Shown: piece after piece, positions 8,107 to 17,565 of the stretch
Layout: every line of letters begins with the position of its first letter
Position numbering within the stretch: position 1 is the stretch's first letter
Source of the DNA: JAXGPP01 sp964436865
GTDB taxonomy: Bacteria; Planctomycetota; Planctomycetia; Pirellulales; Thermoguttaceae
Assembly: GCA_964436865.1 (NCBI GenBank)
Contig: CAYTFK010000014.1
Coordinates: 1-46,251 of the forward strand
Length of the DNA: 46,251 nucleotides
Direction: 5' to 3'
Made by a program: the position numbers and the translations under genes
Notes under the pieces: generated by a model
What the model was told of the DNA's origin: nothing
What the model saw: the letters and a program-made list of their open reading frames with translations, nothing else
The model's database searches: none

Positions 8107-10827
8107 ATGCGCCGGGACAACAATAATATCCGCGTTACTCGGAATCGCCTGTTCGGTCACACGTTCCTGCTGATCGCCTTTTCGCTCGTTGTGCTGCCTG
8201 CGGCCCGGGCGGCGACCATCTGGGTGGAAGGCGAGAAGCCGGTCCGCTCGACCATGAACCGCCATTCCTGGTACGAGCAGGTGAAGCGCGATCAGCTCTC
8301 GGGTGGCGACCTGATCAGCAATTACAGCCAGGATAAGCCCGGCGAAGCTGCCTACGAATTCCGCGTCCCGCAGGCCGGCGAGTATGAATTCTGGGTGCGG
8401 GCGAATCCTGTCCAGGCCCGACTCGCCTTTCGTCTTGATGGCGGTGAGTGGACCGACATCGACATGGAAGGCGACGTTCAAGGCCGGACGAACCTTGCCG
8501 CCGACGACAAGCCTGATATGCGTTTCGTCGCTTGGATCAAGGTGGGCAAGCTGGCACTCAAGCAGGGACGAGGCCGCATTGAGTTCCGCATGCACGGGCC
8601 GCTCATCAATCACGGCATGCTCGACTGCTTCGTGCTGGCAAACGAACCGTTCCGGCCGCAGGGGATCCTGAAGCCCAGCGACATTGCCGCGCAGGCGGAG
8701 CGAGTTGCCGCGGCTAACCAGGGCTGGTTCCCCTTCTCGCCGCGCCCGGAGCAATTCGAGGCCACGAGCGGTTTCGATCTGCGACCGCTCAACGAGGCGA
8801 AGGCCGGCGATGGTGGTTTCATCGGCGTCCGCGGCTCGGAATTCATCCACACGAAGACCGGGCGGCCTGTACGGTTTTGGGCGGTGAACGGCCCCTCCCA
8901 CGACCTCAGAAGCCGTGATCTGCTCAGGCAAACCGCCCGGCTGCTGGCCAAGTACGGCGTGAACCTCGTGAGAATTCACGGCGCGTTGTACGACGGCAGC
9001 GGAAACCTGCGCAACGACGCGATCGCTCACCGGATCGCGATCGTCGAGAGCATGAAGGAAGAAGGCATCTACAGCCACCTGTCGATTTACTTCCCGCTGT
9101 GGATGCAGCCGAAGCCCGATACGCCGTGGCTCAAAGGCTACGACGGCAAGACCCACCCCTTTGCGGCGCTCTACTTCAACCCGGATTTCCAGACGCAGTA
9201 TCGCGAATGGTGGAAGGCGGTCCTGCTCACGCCCAGCCCCGAAACCGGAAGAAAGCTGATCGACGAACCGGCGCTGGCCGGCCTCGAGATGATCAACGAA
9301 GACTCGTACTTCTTCTGGACCTTTGCCCCCGACCGCATCCCCGACGCACAGCTTCGCCTGGTCGAGACGCAGTTTGCCGACTGGCTCAAGCAGCGTTATG
9401 GCTCGCTGGAAGCGGCGATTGAGAAGTGGAACGGCCAGAAGACCAGCCGCGACAATCCGGCCGAAGGGCGGATCGGAATGCGTCCGCTGTGGAACATGTT
9501 CAACGAAAAATCGGCCCGCGACCAGGACACGGCGGCGTTTCTCCTGGAGAGCCAGCGACGATTCTACGACGAGACGAGGAAGTTCCTTCGCGATCTCGGA
9601 TTCAGGGGCGTTATCACCTGTTCCAACTGGGCGACCGCCAGTCCGCAGGTCTTCGGCCCGCTGGAGAAGTATAGTTACACGGTGGGCGATTTCATCGATC
9701 GTCATGGCTACTTCGGCTGCAACCACAAGGGCGACAACGCCGCCTGGTCGATCCGCGATGGCCACACCTACAGCGACCGCAGCGCGCTCGGGTTCGAGCC
9801 GGAAGAGCCCGGCAAGCCGAAGGTGTTCGTCCACCCGGTGATGGACCCCAGCTATGACGGCAAGCCGTCGATGATTTCGGAGACTACGTTCACCCGGCCG
9901 AACCGCTTTCGCTCCGAGGCGCCGCTGTACTACGCGGCCTATGGCGCCCTGCAGGACACCGACTGCATCGTCCACTTCTCGCTCGACAGCTCGACGTGGA
10001 CCGTTAAGCCGGGTTTCTTCATGCAGCCCTGGACGCTGATGTCGCCAGCCATGATGGGGCAGTTTCCCGCAGCCGCCCTCCTTTATCGCCGCGGACTGAT
10101 CGAATCGGGCGACCTGCTCGTGGAGCTGAATCTCGGTCTTGAAGACCTCCGGCAGTTGAAAGGGACTCCGCTGGCGCAAGACGCCGCGTTGGACGAACTG
10201 CGCCTCAAGGACGTCCCGCATGGCGCCGCGCTTGCCGCCGATGCCATCATCGACCCGCTCGTGCACTATGCCGGGCGGACGAACGTCAACTTCAAGCCGG
10301 AAGCCGGCCCGGCCCGGCTCGCCGATCTCTCACAGTTCATCGACCGCCAGCGGCAGACGGTCGTGAGCTCCACTCGGCAACTCAAGCTCGACTACGGCAA
10401 GGGTGTGCTCTATCTCAACGCTCCGGCGGTGCAGGGCGTCAGCGGGGCATTGAAGGCCGCGGGACCGGCGTCGCTCAAGGATGTCAACATTGCGTCCGAC
10501 ATGGAACTCGGGCACATAGTTGTCGTGAGTCTCGATGAAGAGCCGTTGGCGAGCTCGCGGAGGATGCTCGTGCAGGTGATGTCCGAAGAGAAGAACAATA
10601 ACTTCCGCACCGAGGACGCCGGTCGCGGAGTTCGGCGGATCGCGAGCATCGGCGAAGACCCGTGGCTGGTCCGCGAAATTTCCGGTACCCTCGGCCTCAA
10701 GCGTTCCGATGCTGCTACGCTCAAAGTGACCGCGCTGGATCACAGCGGCTACCCCGTCGAACAAGTCGGTACGGCGGACCGTTTTTCGCTTGATCCCACG
10801 GTGCTCTACTACTTGATACAACCGTAA
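8107..10827 (+). CDS. Exported clan GH-A glycoside hydrolase with N-terminal carbohydrate-binding-like domain
   Basis: This 906-residue protein starts at ATG 8107, which gives a signal peptide (hydrophobic TFLLIAFSLVVLPAARA, cleavage near residue 35). The frame stays open far upstream, but that part is the shadow of the opposite gene. Residues about 36-165 look like a galactose-binding-fold carbohydrate module (ATIWVEGEKP ... GEYEFWVRANP). The catalytic TIM barrel follows (YGVNLVRIHGALYD). GLEMINEDSYFF and SMISETTF hold the likely acid/base and nucleophile glutamates, as in clan GH-A. A C-terminal beta-rich domain ends the protein. It presumably degrades exported or environmental polysaccharide alongside the beta-helix protein, from which it is divergently transcribed over a 219-base region. 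Confidence 0.8.
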   Translation: MRRDNNNIRVTRNRLFGHTFLLIAFSLVVLPAARAATIWVEGEKPVRSTMNRHSWYEQVKRDQLSGGDLISNYSQDKPGEAAYEFRVPQAGEYEFWVRANPVQARLAFRLDGGEWTDIDMEGDVQGRTNLAADDKPDMRFVAWIKVGKLALKQGRGRIEFRMHGPLINHGMLDCFVLANEPFRPQGILKPSDIAAQAERVAAANQGWFPFSPRPEQFEATSGFDLRPLNEAKAGDGGFIGVRGSEFIHTKTGRPVRFWAVNGPSHDLRSRDLLRQTARLLAKYGVNLVRIHGALYDGSGNLRNDAIAHRIAIVESMKEEGIYSHLSIYFPLWMQPKPDTPWLKGYDGKTHPFAALYFNPDFQTQYREWWKAVLLTPSPETGRKLIDEPALAGLEMINEDSYFFWTFAPDRIPDAQLRLVETQFADWLKQRYGSLEAAIEKWNGQKTSRDNPAEGRIGMRPLWNMFNEKSARDQDTAAFLLESQRRFYDETRKFLRDLGFRGVITCSNWATASPQVFGPLEKYSYTVGDFIDRHGYFGCNHKGDNAAWSIRDGHTYSDRSALGFEPEEPGKPKVFVHPVMDPSYDGKPSMISETTFTRPNRFRSEAPLYYAAYGALQDTDCIVHFSLDSSTWTVKPGFFMQPWTLMSPAMMGQFPAAALLYRRGLIESGDLLVELNLGLEDLRQLKGTPLAQDAALDELRLKDVPHGAALAADAIIDPLVHYAGRTNVNFKPEAGPARLADLSQFIDRQRQTVVSSTRQLKLDYGKGVLYLNAPAVQGVSGALKAAGPASLKDVNIASDMELGHIVVVSLDEEPLASSRRMLVQVMSEEKNNNFRTEDAGRGVRRIASIGEDPWLVREISGTLGLKRSDAATLKVTALDHSGYPVEQVGTADRFSLDPTVLYYLIQP

Positions 10828-11067
10828 CCGTCGGACTGGACGCGTGATGACGGCAAATGCACCGTCCTGCTTCACGTGCGCGCCTCGAATCCACAGAGCC
10901 TTTCCCCGATGGCTCGAATCGCGCGAGCCGCCCAGTTATCATATGGTGTCGTTTAAGAACGCGGTTCCCGAACCGAGATGGTTTGTCGCAGCGATCGGTC
11001 TTGAAACAGTCGCCAGCAGTCCGACGCAAGGTTCACCGCGCACCGATGATGAACGGGAGGGTGATTG

Positions 11068-11958
11068 ATGGCTACACGTGAAATCGACAGACTGCCAAAG
11101 CTTCGCGTGCCGATTGGCTGCATGGTGTGCTCGCTGGCCCTGTTCCTTACCGCGGCGGTTGCTGTCGGAGAAGAGCCGCAGGCCATAGCGCCGCAGGAAG
11201 TGATTCGGCTTTTCAACGGGCGCGACCTCGCCGGGCTTTACACCTGGGTCAGCGATACGAAGTATGAAGACCCACGGCGCATCTTCACCGTTGCCGATGG
11301 CATGCTCCGTGTTTCCGGCGACGGCATTGGATATATCTGCACACGTGAACGCTACCGCGACTACCATCTGGTCTTGGAGTACCGCTGGGGGGAGAAGACG
11401 TGGGGAAATCGCGTCAACGCCGCGCGCGATTCGGGGCTGATCGTCCACGCGGCAGACCCCGACGGCAGCTTCGGAGGCTCGTTCATGGCAGGCATTGAGG
11501 CGCAGATCATTGAGGGGGGCACCGGCGACATCCTCGTTCTGCCCGGCAAACGGGAAGATGGCTCACTGATTCCCGCTTCGGCCACGGCCAACGTGGTCGA
11601 GGACCGCGATGGGGAGGCGGTTTGGAGCGAGCAGGGGCAGGAGCGGGTGATGGCGCGCGGGCGCATCAACTGGTGCGGCCGCGACGTCGATTGGAAGGAC
11701 GTGAAGGGATTTCGCGGCCCCGCCGATCTGGAGCATCCCTCGCCGGACTGGAATCGCTACGAGGTGGTCTGTTCCGGCGACCGGATCGAGTGTTGGCTCA
11801 ACGGGGTAAAGGTGAACGAAGCCCGCCAGCTTGTACCGAACGCCGGCAAGATCCTGCTCCAGACGGAACTTGCGGAGTTGTTCGTGCGCCGCCTGGAACT
11901 GTGGCCGCTCGGCAAGGCCCCGCCGACCAGGCCTGGATGGAAGGATGGCCAGGATTAG
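11068..11958 (+). CDS. Exported DUF1080 (3-keto-disaccharide hydrolase-like) protein
   Basis: This 296-residue protein starts at ATG 11068, preceded by CGGGAGGG at about 11054-11061 at ideal spacing. A signal peptide is present (CMVCSLALFLTAAVAVGEE). The mature part has the DUF1080 jelly roll: LFNGRDLAGLYTW near the start, YHLVLEYRWGEKTW, DSGLIVHA, and the closing WNRYEVVCSGDRIECWLNG and VRRLELWPL. Pfam PF06439 members adopt a concanavalin-like fold and some hydrolyse 3-keto sugars. It ends 58 bases before the second scaffold gap. The nearby Gfo/Idh/MocA enzyme makes a 3-keto-glycoside link plausible, but this is inference. Confidence 0.85.
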   Translation: MATREIDRLPKLRVPIGCMVCSLALFLTAAVAVGEEPQAIAPQEVIRLFNGRDLAGLYTWVSDTKYEDPRRIFTVADGMLRVSGDGIGYICTRERYRDYHLVLEYRWGEKTWGNRVNAARDSGLIVHAADPDGSFGGSFMAGIEAQIIEGGTGDILVLPGKREDGSLIPASATANVVEDRDGEAVWSEQGQERVMARGRINWCGRDVDWKDVKGFRGPADLEHPSPDWNRYEVVCSGDRIECWLNGVKVNEARQLVPNAGKILLQTELAELFVRRLELWPLGKAPPTRPGWKDGQD

Positions 11959-12016
11959 CCTGCGGCGGATCAGACGGCTTCCTCCGCATCGACCTTGCCG
12001 GCGGTACGCCGCGGTA

Positions 12017-12116
12017 NNNNNNNNNNNNNNNNNNNNNNNNNNNNNNNNNNNNNNNNNNNNNNNNNNNNNNNNNNNNNNNNNNNNNNNNNNNNNNNNNNNN
12101 NNNNNNNNNNNNNNNN
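12017..12116. other. Scaffold gap (100 N)
   Basis: Exactly 100 N between the DUF1080 gene and the TPR gene. The flanks (58 bases on the left, 118 on the right) show no coding continuity, so an unknown amount of sequence, possibly including a gene, may be missing here. Confidence 0.95.
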
Positions 12117-12234
12117 CCCGCGGTGCCCGGCACGGATGTCGGCGCATGCGCCATCAACCCACCCGTTGCCTCGCGATCGGGGCGCGTGTAGCATCCAAGA
12201 GGTGAGATTGCTCAGGGGCGCAAGGCGGTGATAG

Positions 12235-13758
12235 ATGGATACATCAAACGAGAGCGCCGAGATCGACCTGGCCAGCCAACCGCCCGATAATCGCCATCGA
12301 CGCCGCCCGGCAAGCGGTTGGCTTACCGCGGTGGTGATTCTCCTGGCGGGCATTGTGACTGGAGCGTGGGGATCGTACTTCGCGATGCGCGGCTCTCCTG
12401 CCCCATCGCCTGCGGCGGCAGAAACGCCGTCCGAGCCCGGGGCGGCCTCTTCACCGACCGACTCGCCGCCGCCGTCTGTCACGCCGCCTTCTCAGACTGC
12501 CCAGCCGCCGGTTGCGCCGGCCGCTGATCCAATGCCCGACTTCCCTGCCAAACGGCCCGAGACCTCGCGTGATGCAGTGGAAGAGGGCGAGCAATTGATC
12601 GGCCGCATCAATGCGGATTTCCCGCAGCGAGCCGACGCTCTGGATATCGTGGCCCGAATAAAGCAATGGCTCGGCAAGGCCGACGAAGCCGTGAACTATT
12701 GGAAGAAATGCCTGGAACTGGACCCCGCATACAGCTTCGCCTACCAGCAGATCGGTACGGTGGCGGCGGGCCGCGGCGAACAGGCGCAAGCGTTGGAGAT
12801 GTACAAGCGGGCGCTCGAACTCGATCCGGCGGCATCCGAGGCGCGCAGCGGTTTGGCCAACACGCTGATTGACCTGGGGAAGCTCGATGAGGCAATCGAG
12901 ATCCTCAAACGCCATGTCGTCGCTGAACCGGGCCGGTACGAGGGCTACGTACTTCTCGGCATGGCCTATCTGCAGGCGCAGAAATACGAACAGGCTAAGG
13001 AGAGTTATCAGAACGCCATTCGCCTCCACCCTCAGCACGCCAATGCACATTTTGGGCTGGCGACGGCGTGCGCTCGGCTCGGTCTCACGGAGGAGGCAGC
13101 GAGGTATCGGCAGGAGTTTCAACGGCTTCGCTCCGAAGAGCAGGTCATTCGCAGCCGGGATCGAAGTGAGTACGACGATGCCACCACGATGCGCGAAGGG
13201 CTGGCGGAGATGTACATCCTTGCCGCCAGGCTCTATGCAGCGAGTGGTCGACCGGTAGCCGCCGAGAAGATTTGCGAGCGTGCGGCGGCCATTGCTCCGA
13301 AGAACATCGAGGCCCGGCAAGCGCTGGCCATGATGTATCAGCAAAGCGGCCGTATTGTTGAGGCATTGGAGATGCTGAATCAAGTCGCCGACCTGTCAGA
13401 GCCCCGGCACGTCTATGACCTCGAGATCGCGCGGCTGCAAGCTTCGGTGGGGCAGTTGGAGCCCGCCGAGCAGACGTTGCGTCGGGCGCTCGATGCCTCG
13501 CCCCAGAATCCCGAGGTGTGCGCGGCGCTGGCGCTATTCCTCCTGCAGACCGGCCGCCAGCCCGAAGAGACCCTGAGACTGGCACGCACTGCGGTGGAAC
13601 TGGCCCCCGTAGCCGACTACTACACCCTTCTGGCCGCTGCTTGCGAGTCGAACGGCGACCGCTTGGCAGCTCGGGCGGCGATGGCGCGTGCAATGAGCCT
13701 CGACCCGACCAACGCTGCGATAAGGCAGCACTATGAATCACTTTCTGCAGGCCCTTAA
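12235..13758 (+). CDS. Membrane-anchored TPR protein
   Basis: The 507-residue protein has a short cytoplasmic N-terminus, one transmembrane segment at about 29-52 (WLTAVVILLAGIVTGAWG), a Pro/Ala/Ser-rich linker to about residue 105, and then tandem tetratricopeptide repeats to the end (for example ALEMYKRALELDPAASEAR and AKESYQNAIRLHPQHANAH). The repeats are therefore probably extracytoplasmic. AAGGCGGTG precedes the start. It overlaps the following CRTAC1 gene by 26 bases in another frame. TPR and CRTAC1/ASPIC genes are recurrent neighbours, and the TPR part probably serves as a protein-binding scaffold. Its partner and role are unknown. Confidence 0.85.
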   Translation: MDTSNESAEIDLASQPPDNRHRRRPASGWLTAVVILLAGIVTGAWGSYFAMRGSPAPSPAAAETPSEPGAASSPTDSPPPSVTPPSQTAQPPVAPAADPMPDFPAKRPETSRDAVEEGEQLIGRINADFPQRADALDIVARIKQWLGKADEAVNYWKKCLELDPAYSFAYQQIGTVAAGRGEQAQALEMYKRALELDPAASEARSGLANTLIDLGKLDEAIEILKRHVVAEPGRYEGYVLLGMAYLQAQKYEQAKESYQNAIRLHPQHANAHFGLATACARLGLTEEAARYRQEFQRLRSEEQVIRSRDRSEYDDATTMREGLAEMYILAARLYAASGRPVAAEKICERAAAIAPKNIEARQALAMMYQQSGRIVEALEMLNQVADLSEPRHVYDLEIARLQASVGQLEPAEQTLRRALDASPQNPEVCAALALFLLQTGRQPEETLRLARTAVELAPVADYYTLLAAACESNGDRLAARAAMARAMSLDPTNAAIRQHYESLSAGP

Positions 13759-15538
13759 GATCATGATCGTCGCTGTCCGTACGTTCCTCGCCGCTTTGTG
13801 TCGACCTTCCGGACGAACTCCACCGCGTGTGAGCAGTCGCAGCAGAAGACAAAGACCAGTTCATTGCGCGGCATATGAGGTGTGGTGCGTGGTCGGGCTG
13901 GCGGTACTCGGCGCGGCGATGGGCCACCCAGTGGCGGCGGCCGGGGCGGAGGCGTCGATCCAACTTCACGACGTGACGGCCGAGACTGGAATCACTTTCC
14001 GCCACACGGATGGCGGCGGCGGCCAGCGGTACATCGTCGAATATGTCAGCGCGGGATTGGCGACCTTCGACTACAACGGCGACGGATTGATCGACGTCTA
14101 CTTCCTCAACGGCGCGCCGTTGAAGGGCACCAAGGCCGATTCACCTCCCCGCGACGCCTTGTGGCGCAACGACGGCGGTTTCCGCTTTACTGACGTGACG
14201 GACGAAGCCGGCGTCGGGGACCTCGAGCACGGGTTGGGAGTGACCGCAGCCGATTTCGACAACGATGGCGACGAGGACCTGTACGTCAACAACTTTGGCA
14301 CCAACGCCTTGTATCGCAACAATGGCGACGGGACCTTCACCGACATCGCCGGCCAGGCCGGCGTGCAGGCCTCGAACGTTGGGGCCGCGACTTGCTTTCT
14401 CGACGCCGAAGGGGACGGCGATCTCGATCTCTTCGTGGGCAACTACGTCAAGTTCGCCTATGAGACTCACGTTCCGCAGATGCTCCGCGGCGTGCCGGTC
14501 TATCCCAGCCCGCTGCAGTACGAGGCCGATCCCGATCAGCTCTACCGGAACAATGGCGACGGCACCTTTGCCGACGTGACCCAGGAGTCCGGGTTGGGAA
14601 GGCACCTCGGCCGTTGCATGGGCGGCGTGTCGGCCGACTTCGATAGTGACGGCGATACCGACATTCTCGTTGGCAACGATGTCATGGCGAACTATCTCTT
14701 CCAGAACGATGGCCAGGGGAAGTTCGACGAGGTTGGCGTGATCAGCGGTTTCGCCTACGATTTTGCCGGCATTCCGCAGGGCAGCATGGGGGTCGAGTGC
14801 GGCGACTACGATAACGATGGCTGGCTCGATTTCTACGTGACCTCATATCAGAAGGAAATGGCTACGCTGTACCATAATCTGGGCGACGGCTTCTTTGAGG
14901 ACGTGAGCCGCGTGACCGGCGCCGCCAGCGGCACGCTCAATCAGGTCACGTGGGGCTCAGGGATGATCGACTTCGACAACGATGGCGATCGCGACCTGTA
15001 CGTCGCCTGCGGCTATTTCGACGATCGCCCCGAGCAGCCGAACGATCCGGCGGCCTATTACGCCCAGAACATCCTCCTGATGAACACCGGAGGGCGATTC
15101 GTCGACGTTTCGCAGAACGCAGGCGACGGCATGCGGGCCAAATTCAGCAGCCGGGGGGCGGCGTTCGACGACCTGGACAACGACGGCGATGTGGACGTGG
15201 TAGTGCTCAACAGCCGCTCTGGACCGACCGTTCTCCGGAACGACTCCCCCAGCAGCACACACTGGGTCGAGATCCAGTTGCGCGGTGTGACGGCCAATCG
15301 CGATGGGGTAGGCTCGCAGGTCAAGGTGTTCGCAGGCGACCTGGCTCAACTCGCCGAGGTGCACAGCGGCCGCAGCTACCAGAGCCACTTCGGCGGCCGC
15401 CTGCATTTTGGCCTCGGACCTCACGCCCGGATCGACCGTGTCGAGGTCCACTGGTTGGGTGGCGGCGTCCAGACCATCGAGCAGGTTGCTGCAAACCAGC
15501 TTCTCGTCATTACCGAGACCCCTCCTGATCTTCCGTAG
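13733..15538 (+). CDS. CRTAC1 family protein (FG-GAP/VCBS repeats + ASPIC/UnbV)
   Basis: This 601-residue protein has repeated calcium-binding-type FG-GAP/VCBS motifs (DYNGDGLIDVYF, DFDNDGDEDLYV, DFDSDGDTDILV, DYDNDGWLDFYV, DFDNDGDRDLYV, DLDNDGDVDVVV), predicting a beta-propeller. The ASPIC/UnbV domain closes it (NRDGVGSQVKVFAGD ... RVEVHWLGGG). A hydrophobic segment at about 48-70 (VWCVVGLAVLGAAMG) after a basic N-terminus is a signal or anchor, so the protein is exported. The start at 13733 overlaps the TPR gene; an alternative ATG lies at 13763. The pair probably works at the cell surface, with the propeller as an adhesion or binding module, but no enzymatic activity can be claimed. Confidence 0.9.
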   Translation: MNHFLQALKIMIVAVRTFLAALCRPSGRTPPRVSSRSRRQRPVHCAAYEVWCVVGLAVLGAAMGHPVAAAGAEASIQLHDVTAETGITFRHTDGGGGQRYIVEYVSAGLATFDYNGDGLIDVYFLNGAPLKGTKADSPPRDALWRNDGGFRFTDVTDEAGVGDLEHGLGVTAADFDNDGDEDLYVNNFGTNALYRNNGDGTFTDIAGQAGVQASNVGAATCFLDAEGDGDLDLFVGNYVKFAYETHVPQMLRGVPVYPSPLQYEADPDQLYRNNGDGTFADVTQESGLGRHLGRCMGGVSADFDSDGDTDILVGNDVMANYLFQNDGQGKFDEVGVISGFAYDFAGIPQGSMGVECGDYDNDGWLDFYVTSYQKEMATLYHNLGDGFFEDVSRVTGAASGTLNQVTWGSGMIDFDNDGDRDLYVACGYFDDRPEQPNDPAAYYAQNILLMNTGGRFVDVSQNAGDGMRAKFSSRGAAFDDLDNDGDVDVVVLNSRSGPTVLRNDSPSSTHWVEIQLRGVTANRDGVGSQVKVFAGDLAQLAEVHSGRSYQSHFGGRLHFGLGPHARIDRVEVHWLGGGVQTIEQVAANQLLVITETPPDLP

Positions 15539-15650
15539 CAGTTTGGGCTCCGGAATCAGCGGTTTGGGGGCCGCTTCATGCACGCCTGCGGTACCTTGAA
15601 TCCTCGTTCTGCGGCCGTCTTTTCGTCTACCCGGCCGGGCACGAGTCCGC

Positions 15651-15656
15651 TACAAT
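15651..15656 (+). promoter_or_regulatory. Possible -10 element for the ABC exporter genes
   Basis: CGCTACAATCCCGCCC contains TACAAT (5/6 to TATAAT) about 95 bases upstream of the first ABC gene. The same GCTACAATCC string precedes parA. No good -35 box is seen. Confidence 0.35.
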
Positions 15657-15750
15657 CCCGCCCGCTACGGCGATCTCCTCAACGGGGCGTCTGGCATTGG
15701 CTCGCCCGGCTTCCCCCTCTCCCCCCTAGCGGTTCCCAGTTTCGTTGTCG

Positions 15751-17550
15751 ATGGCTGTGCGCTCCAAGAGGTCGCTGCTGTTGCGGTTGCTGGCCCTCGC
15801 CAGGGAGTATCGTCGAGGCTGCGCGCGCCTGGTGGTGCTGCAAGCACTGCTACTGGCCCTCAACGTGGCCGCGCTGGCACTGAGCGGCATGGCAATCGAC
15901 GTGATCAAGGTTCAGGCCGGCGCCAGTGGAGGTACTGCATCGGAGGCGATCAAGCAGGTGGCGGCACTGGCGGCAGGAATCCTCGCAGTCGCCGCCGCAC
16001 GGTCGCTTCTCAACTACCGCTATGCCGCAGCCTCGGCCCAATTGTTGCAAGGCGAAATCGTCGTCGACCTCCGCGAGCGCGTGTATGGAAAACTGCAGCG
16101 GCTGCCGTCTACGTTCTACGGAAAGAACCTCACCGGATCGCTCATCGCCCGAGTAACGAGCGACGTGCAGGCCGTGCGGCTGTTTATCGACGGTGTTGTG
16201 CTGCAATTGGTGATCCTCGCCTTGGCGCTGGCGTTCTACGTGGCGTACATGTTCACCATCGACGTTCGTCTGACGCTCTTGTGTCTGGGAACCACCCCCG
16301 GCATGTGGCTGATGTCGGCCGCGTTTTCCCGGTCGGTTCGCCCGGCTTACGTGCGGAATCGCGAACTGGTCGACCGCATGCTGCTGGTGATTACCGAAAA
16401 CGTACTCGGAGTACAGGTAGTAAAGGCCCTGTCGCGGCAGCGGGCGGAGGCTGCCAAGTTTCGCGCCGCGAACCAGGCGGTTCACGATCACAAACGGACG
16501 ATCTTCCATCGCGTGAGCCTGTTCAGTCCGGGGATCGAACTGCTGCTGGCCGTAAACCAGGCGGTGCTGCTCGGTTACGGCGGCTATCTGGTGATCGAGG
16601 GCCGGCTGGCTCTGGGAATAGGGCTGGTGGTCTTCTTCGGGTTACTGCAGCAGTTCTCCGCCCAGATTACCAAGGTTACGGGCATTATCAACAGCGTGCA
16701 GGAGAGCATGGCCGCTGCCGAACGGGTATTCGCTGTGCTCGACGCCCCGATCGAAGTGCAGGATCTGTCAACGGGCCGCCGCATGACGCGCTCGCGAGGG
16801 CTGATCGAATTGGCTGGGGTTTCATTCGCTTATGGCGACCGAAGCTGCGTCCTGAACGACATCACCCTGCGAATCGAGCCGGGCGAATGCGTGGCGATTT
16901 TTGGTGCCACGGGGTCGGGCAAGTCATCGCTTCTGCATCTGATTCCGCGACTCCACGAAGCAACCGCCGGCCGTGTGCTGGTCGACGGTGTCGACGTCCG
17001 CGAATGGCAGCTTGCCGACCTGCGGCAGAACGTGGCCATCGTGCTGCAGGAATCGTTCCTGTTCAGCGACACGGTGGCAGCCAATATCGCCTGCCGCCGG
17101 GTGGATGCCTCGGACGGGCGGATCGCCCGCGCTGCCGCCCTCGCCGCCGCCGCCGATTTCATCGAACGAATGCCGCGGGGCTATGAAACAGTGTTGCGGG
17201 AACGCGGCAAGGACCTGTCGGGTGGCCAGCGACAGCGGCTGGCGCTGGCCCGGGCACTCGTTTTTGAACCGCCGATCCTGCTTCTCGACGATTCGACTTC
17301 GGCCATTGACACCGAGACCGAACAGCAGATTCTGCACGGAATTCGCAGCGCCATGCCGGGCCAGACGCTTGTTCTGGTTTCGCATCGGGCTAGCACGCTC
17401 GCCTGGGCCGACCGGATCGTGGTGGTCGAGCGGGGACGGATTGTTGAGACGGGAAGCCACACTCAGCTTGCCGCCGCCGGCGGCATCTACGAACGGGCAA
17501 TCGAGCGACGGATTCAGGGTGAGCATCGCGAGCTGGCAGTAGCTGCGTGA
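15751..17550 (+). CDS. ABC exporter half-transporter, degenerate catalytic Walker B
   Basis: The 599-residue protein fuses a six-helix exporter transmembrane domain (about 1-310) to an ATPase domain. Visible motifs are Walker A GATGSGKSS (about 384-392), the Q-loop LQES, the canonical signature LSGGQRQR, Walker B ILLLDDSTSAID and the H-loop SHRAS. The residue after the Walker B aspartate, normally the catalytic glutamate, is Asp (about D514). ATG 15751 is preferred to an in-frame TTG six bases earlier. The next gene, 15 bases downstream, encodes the complementary half-transporter, so the two should assemble as a heterodimeric exporter in the inner membrane. The substrate (lipid, drug or peptide) cannot be told. 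Confidence 0.9.
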   Translation: MAVRSKRSLLLRLLALAREYRRGCARLVVLQALLLALNVAALALSGMAIDVIKVQAGASGGTASEAIKQVAALAAGILAVAAARSLLNYRYAAASAQLLQGEIVVDLRERVYGKLQRLPSTFYGKNLTGSLIARVTSDVQAVRLFIDGVVLQLVILALALAFYVAYMFTIDVRLTLLCLGTTPGMWLMSAAFSRSVRPAYVRNRELVDRMLLVITENVLGVQVVKALSRQRAEAAKFRAANQAVHDHKRTIFHRVSLFSPGIELLLAVNQAVLLGYGGYLVIEGRLALGIGLVVFFGLLQQFSAQITKVTGIINSVQESMAAAERVFAVLDAPIEVQDLSTGRRMTRSRGLIELAGVSFAYGDRSCVLNDITLRIEPGECVAIFGATGSGKSSLLHLIPRLHEATAGRVLVDGVDVREWQLADLRQNVAIVLQESFLFSDTVAANIACRRVDASDGRIARAAALAAAADFIERMPRGYETVLRERGKDLSGGQRQRLALARALVFEPPILLLDDSTSAIDTETEQQILHGIRSAMPGQTLVLVSHRASTLAWADRIVVVERGRIVETGSHTQLAAAGGIYERAIERRIQGEHRELAVAA

Positions 17551-17565
17551 GGGAAGGCGGGAGTC

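Noticed and set aside
8092..10266. 724-codon minus-strand open frame
   Set aside because: It lies opposite the glycosidase gene, has no recognisable domain and reads as antisense of a high-GC gene.
12017..12116. Short open frames crossing the N run
   Set aside because: They exist only because N codons cannot be read as stops; the flanks show no coding signal.
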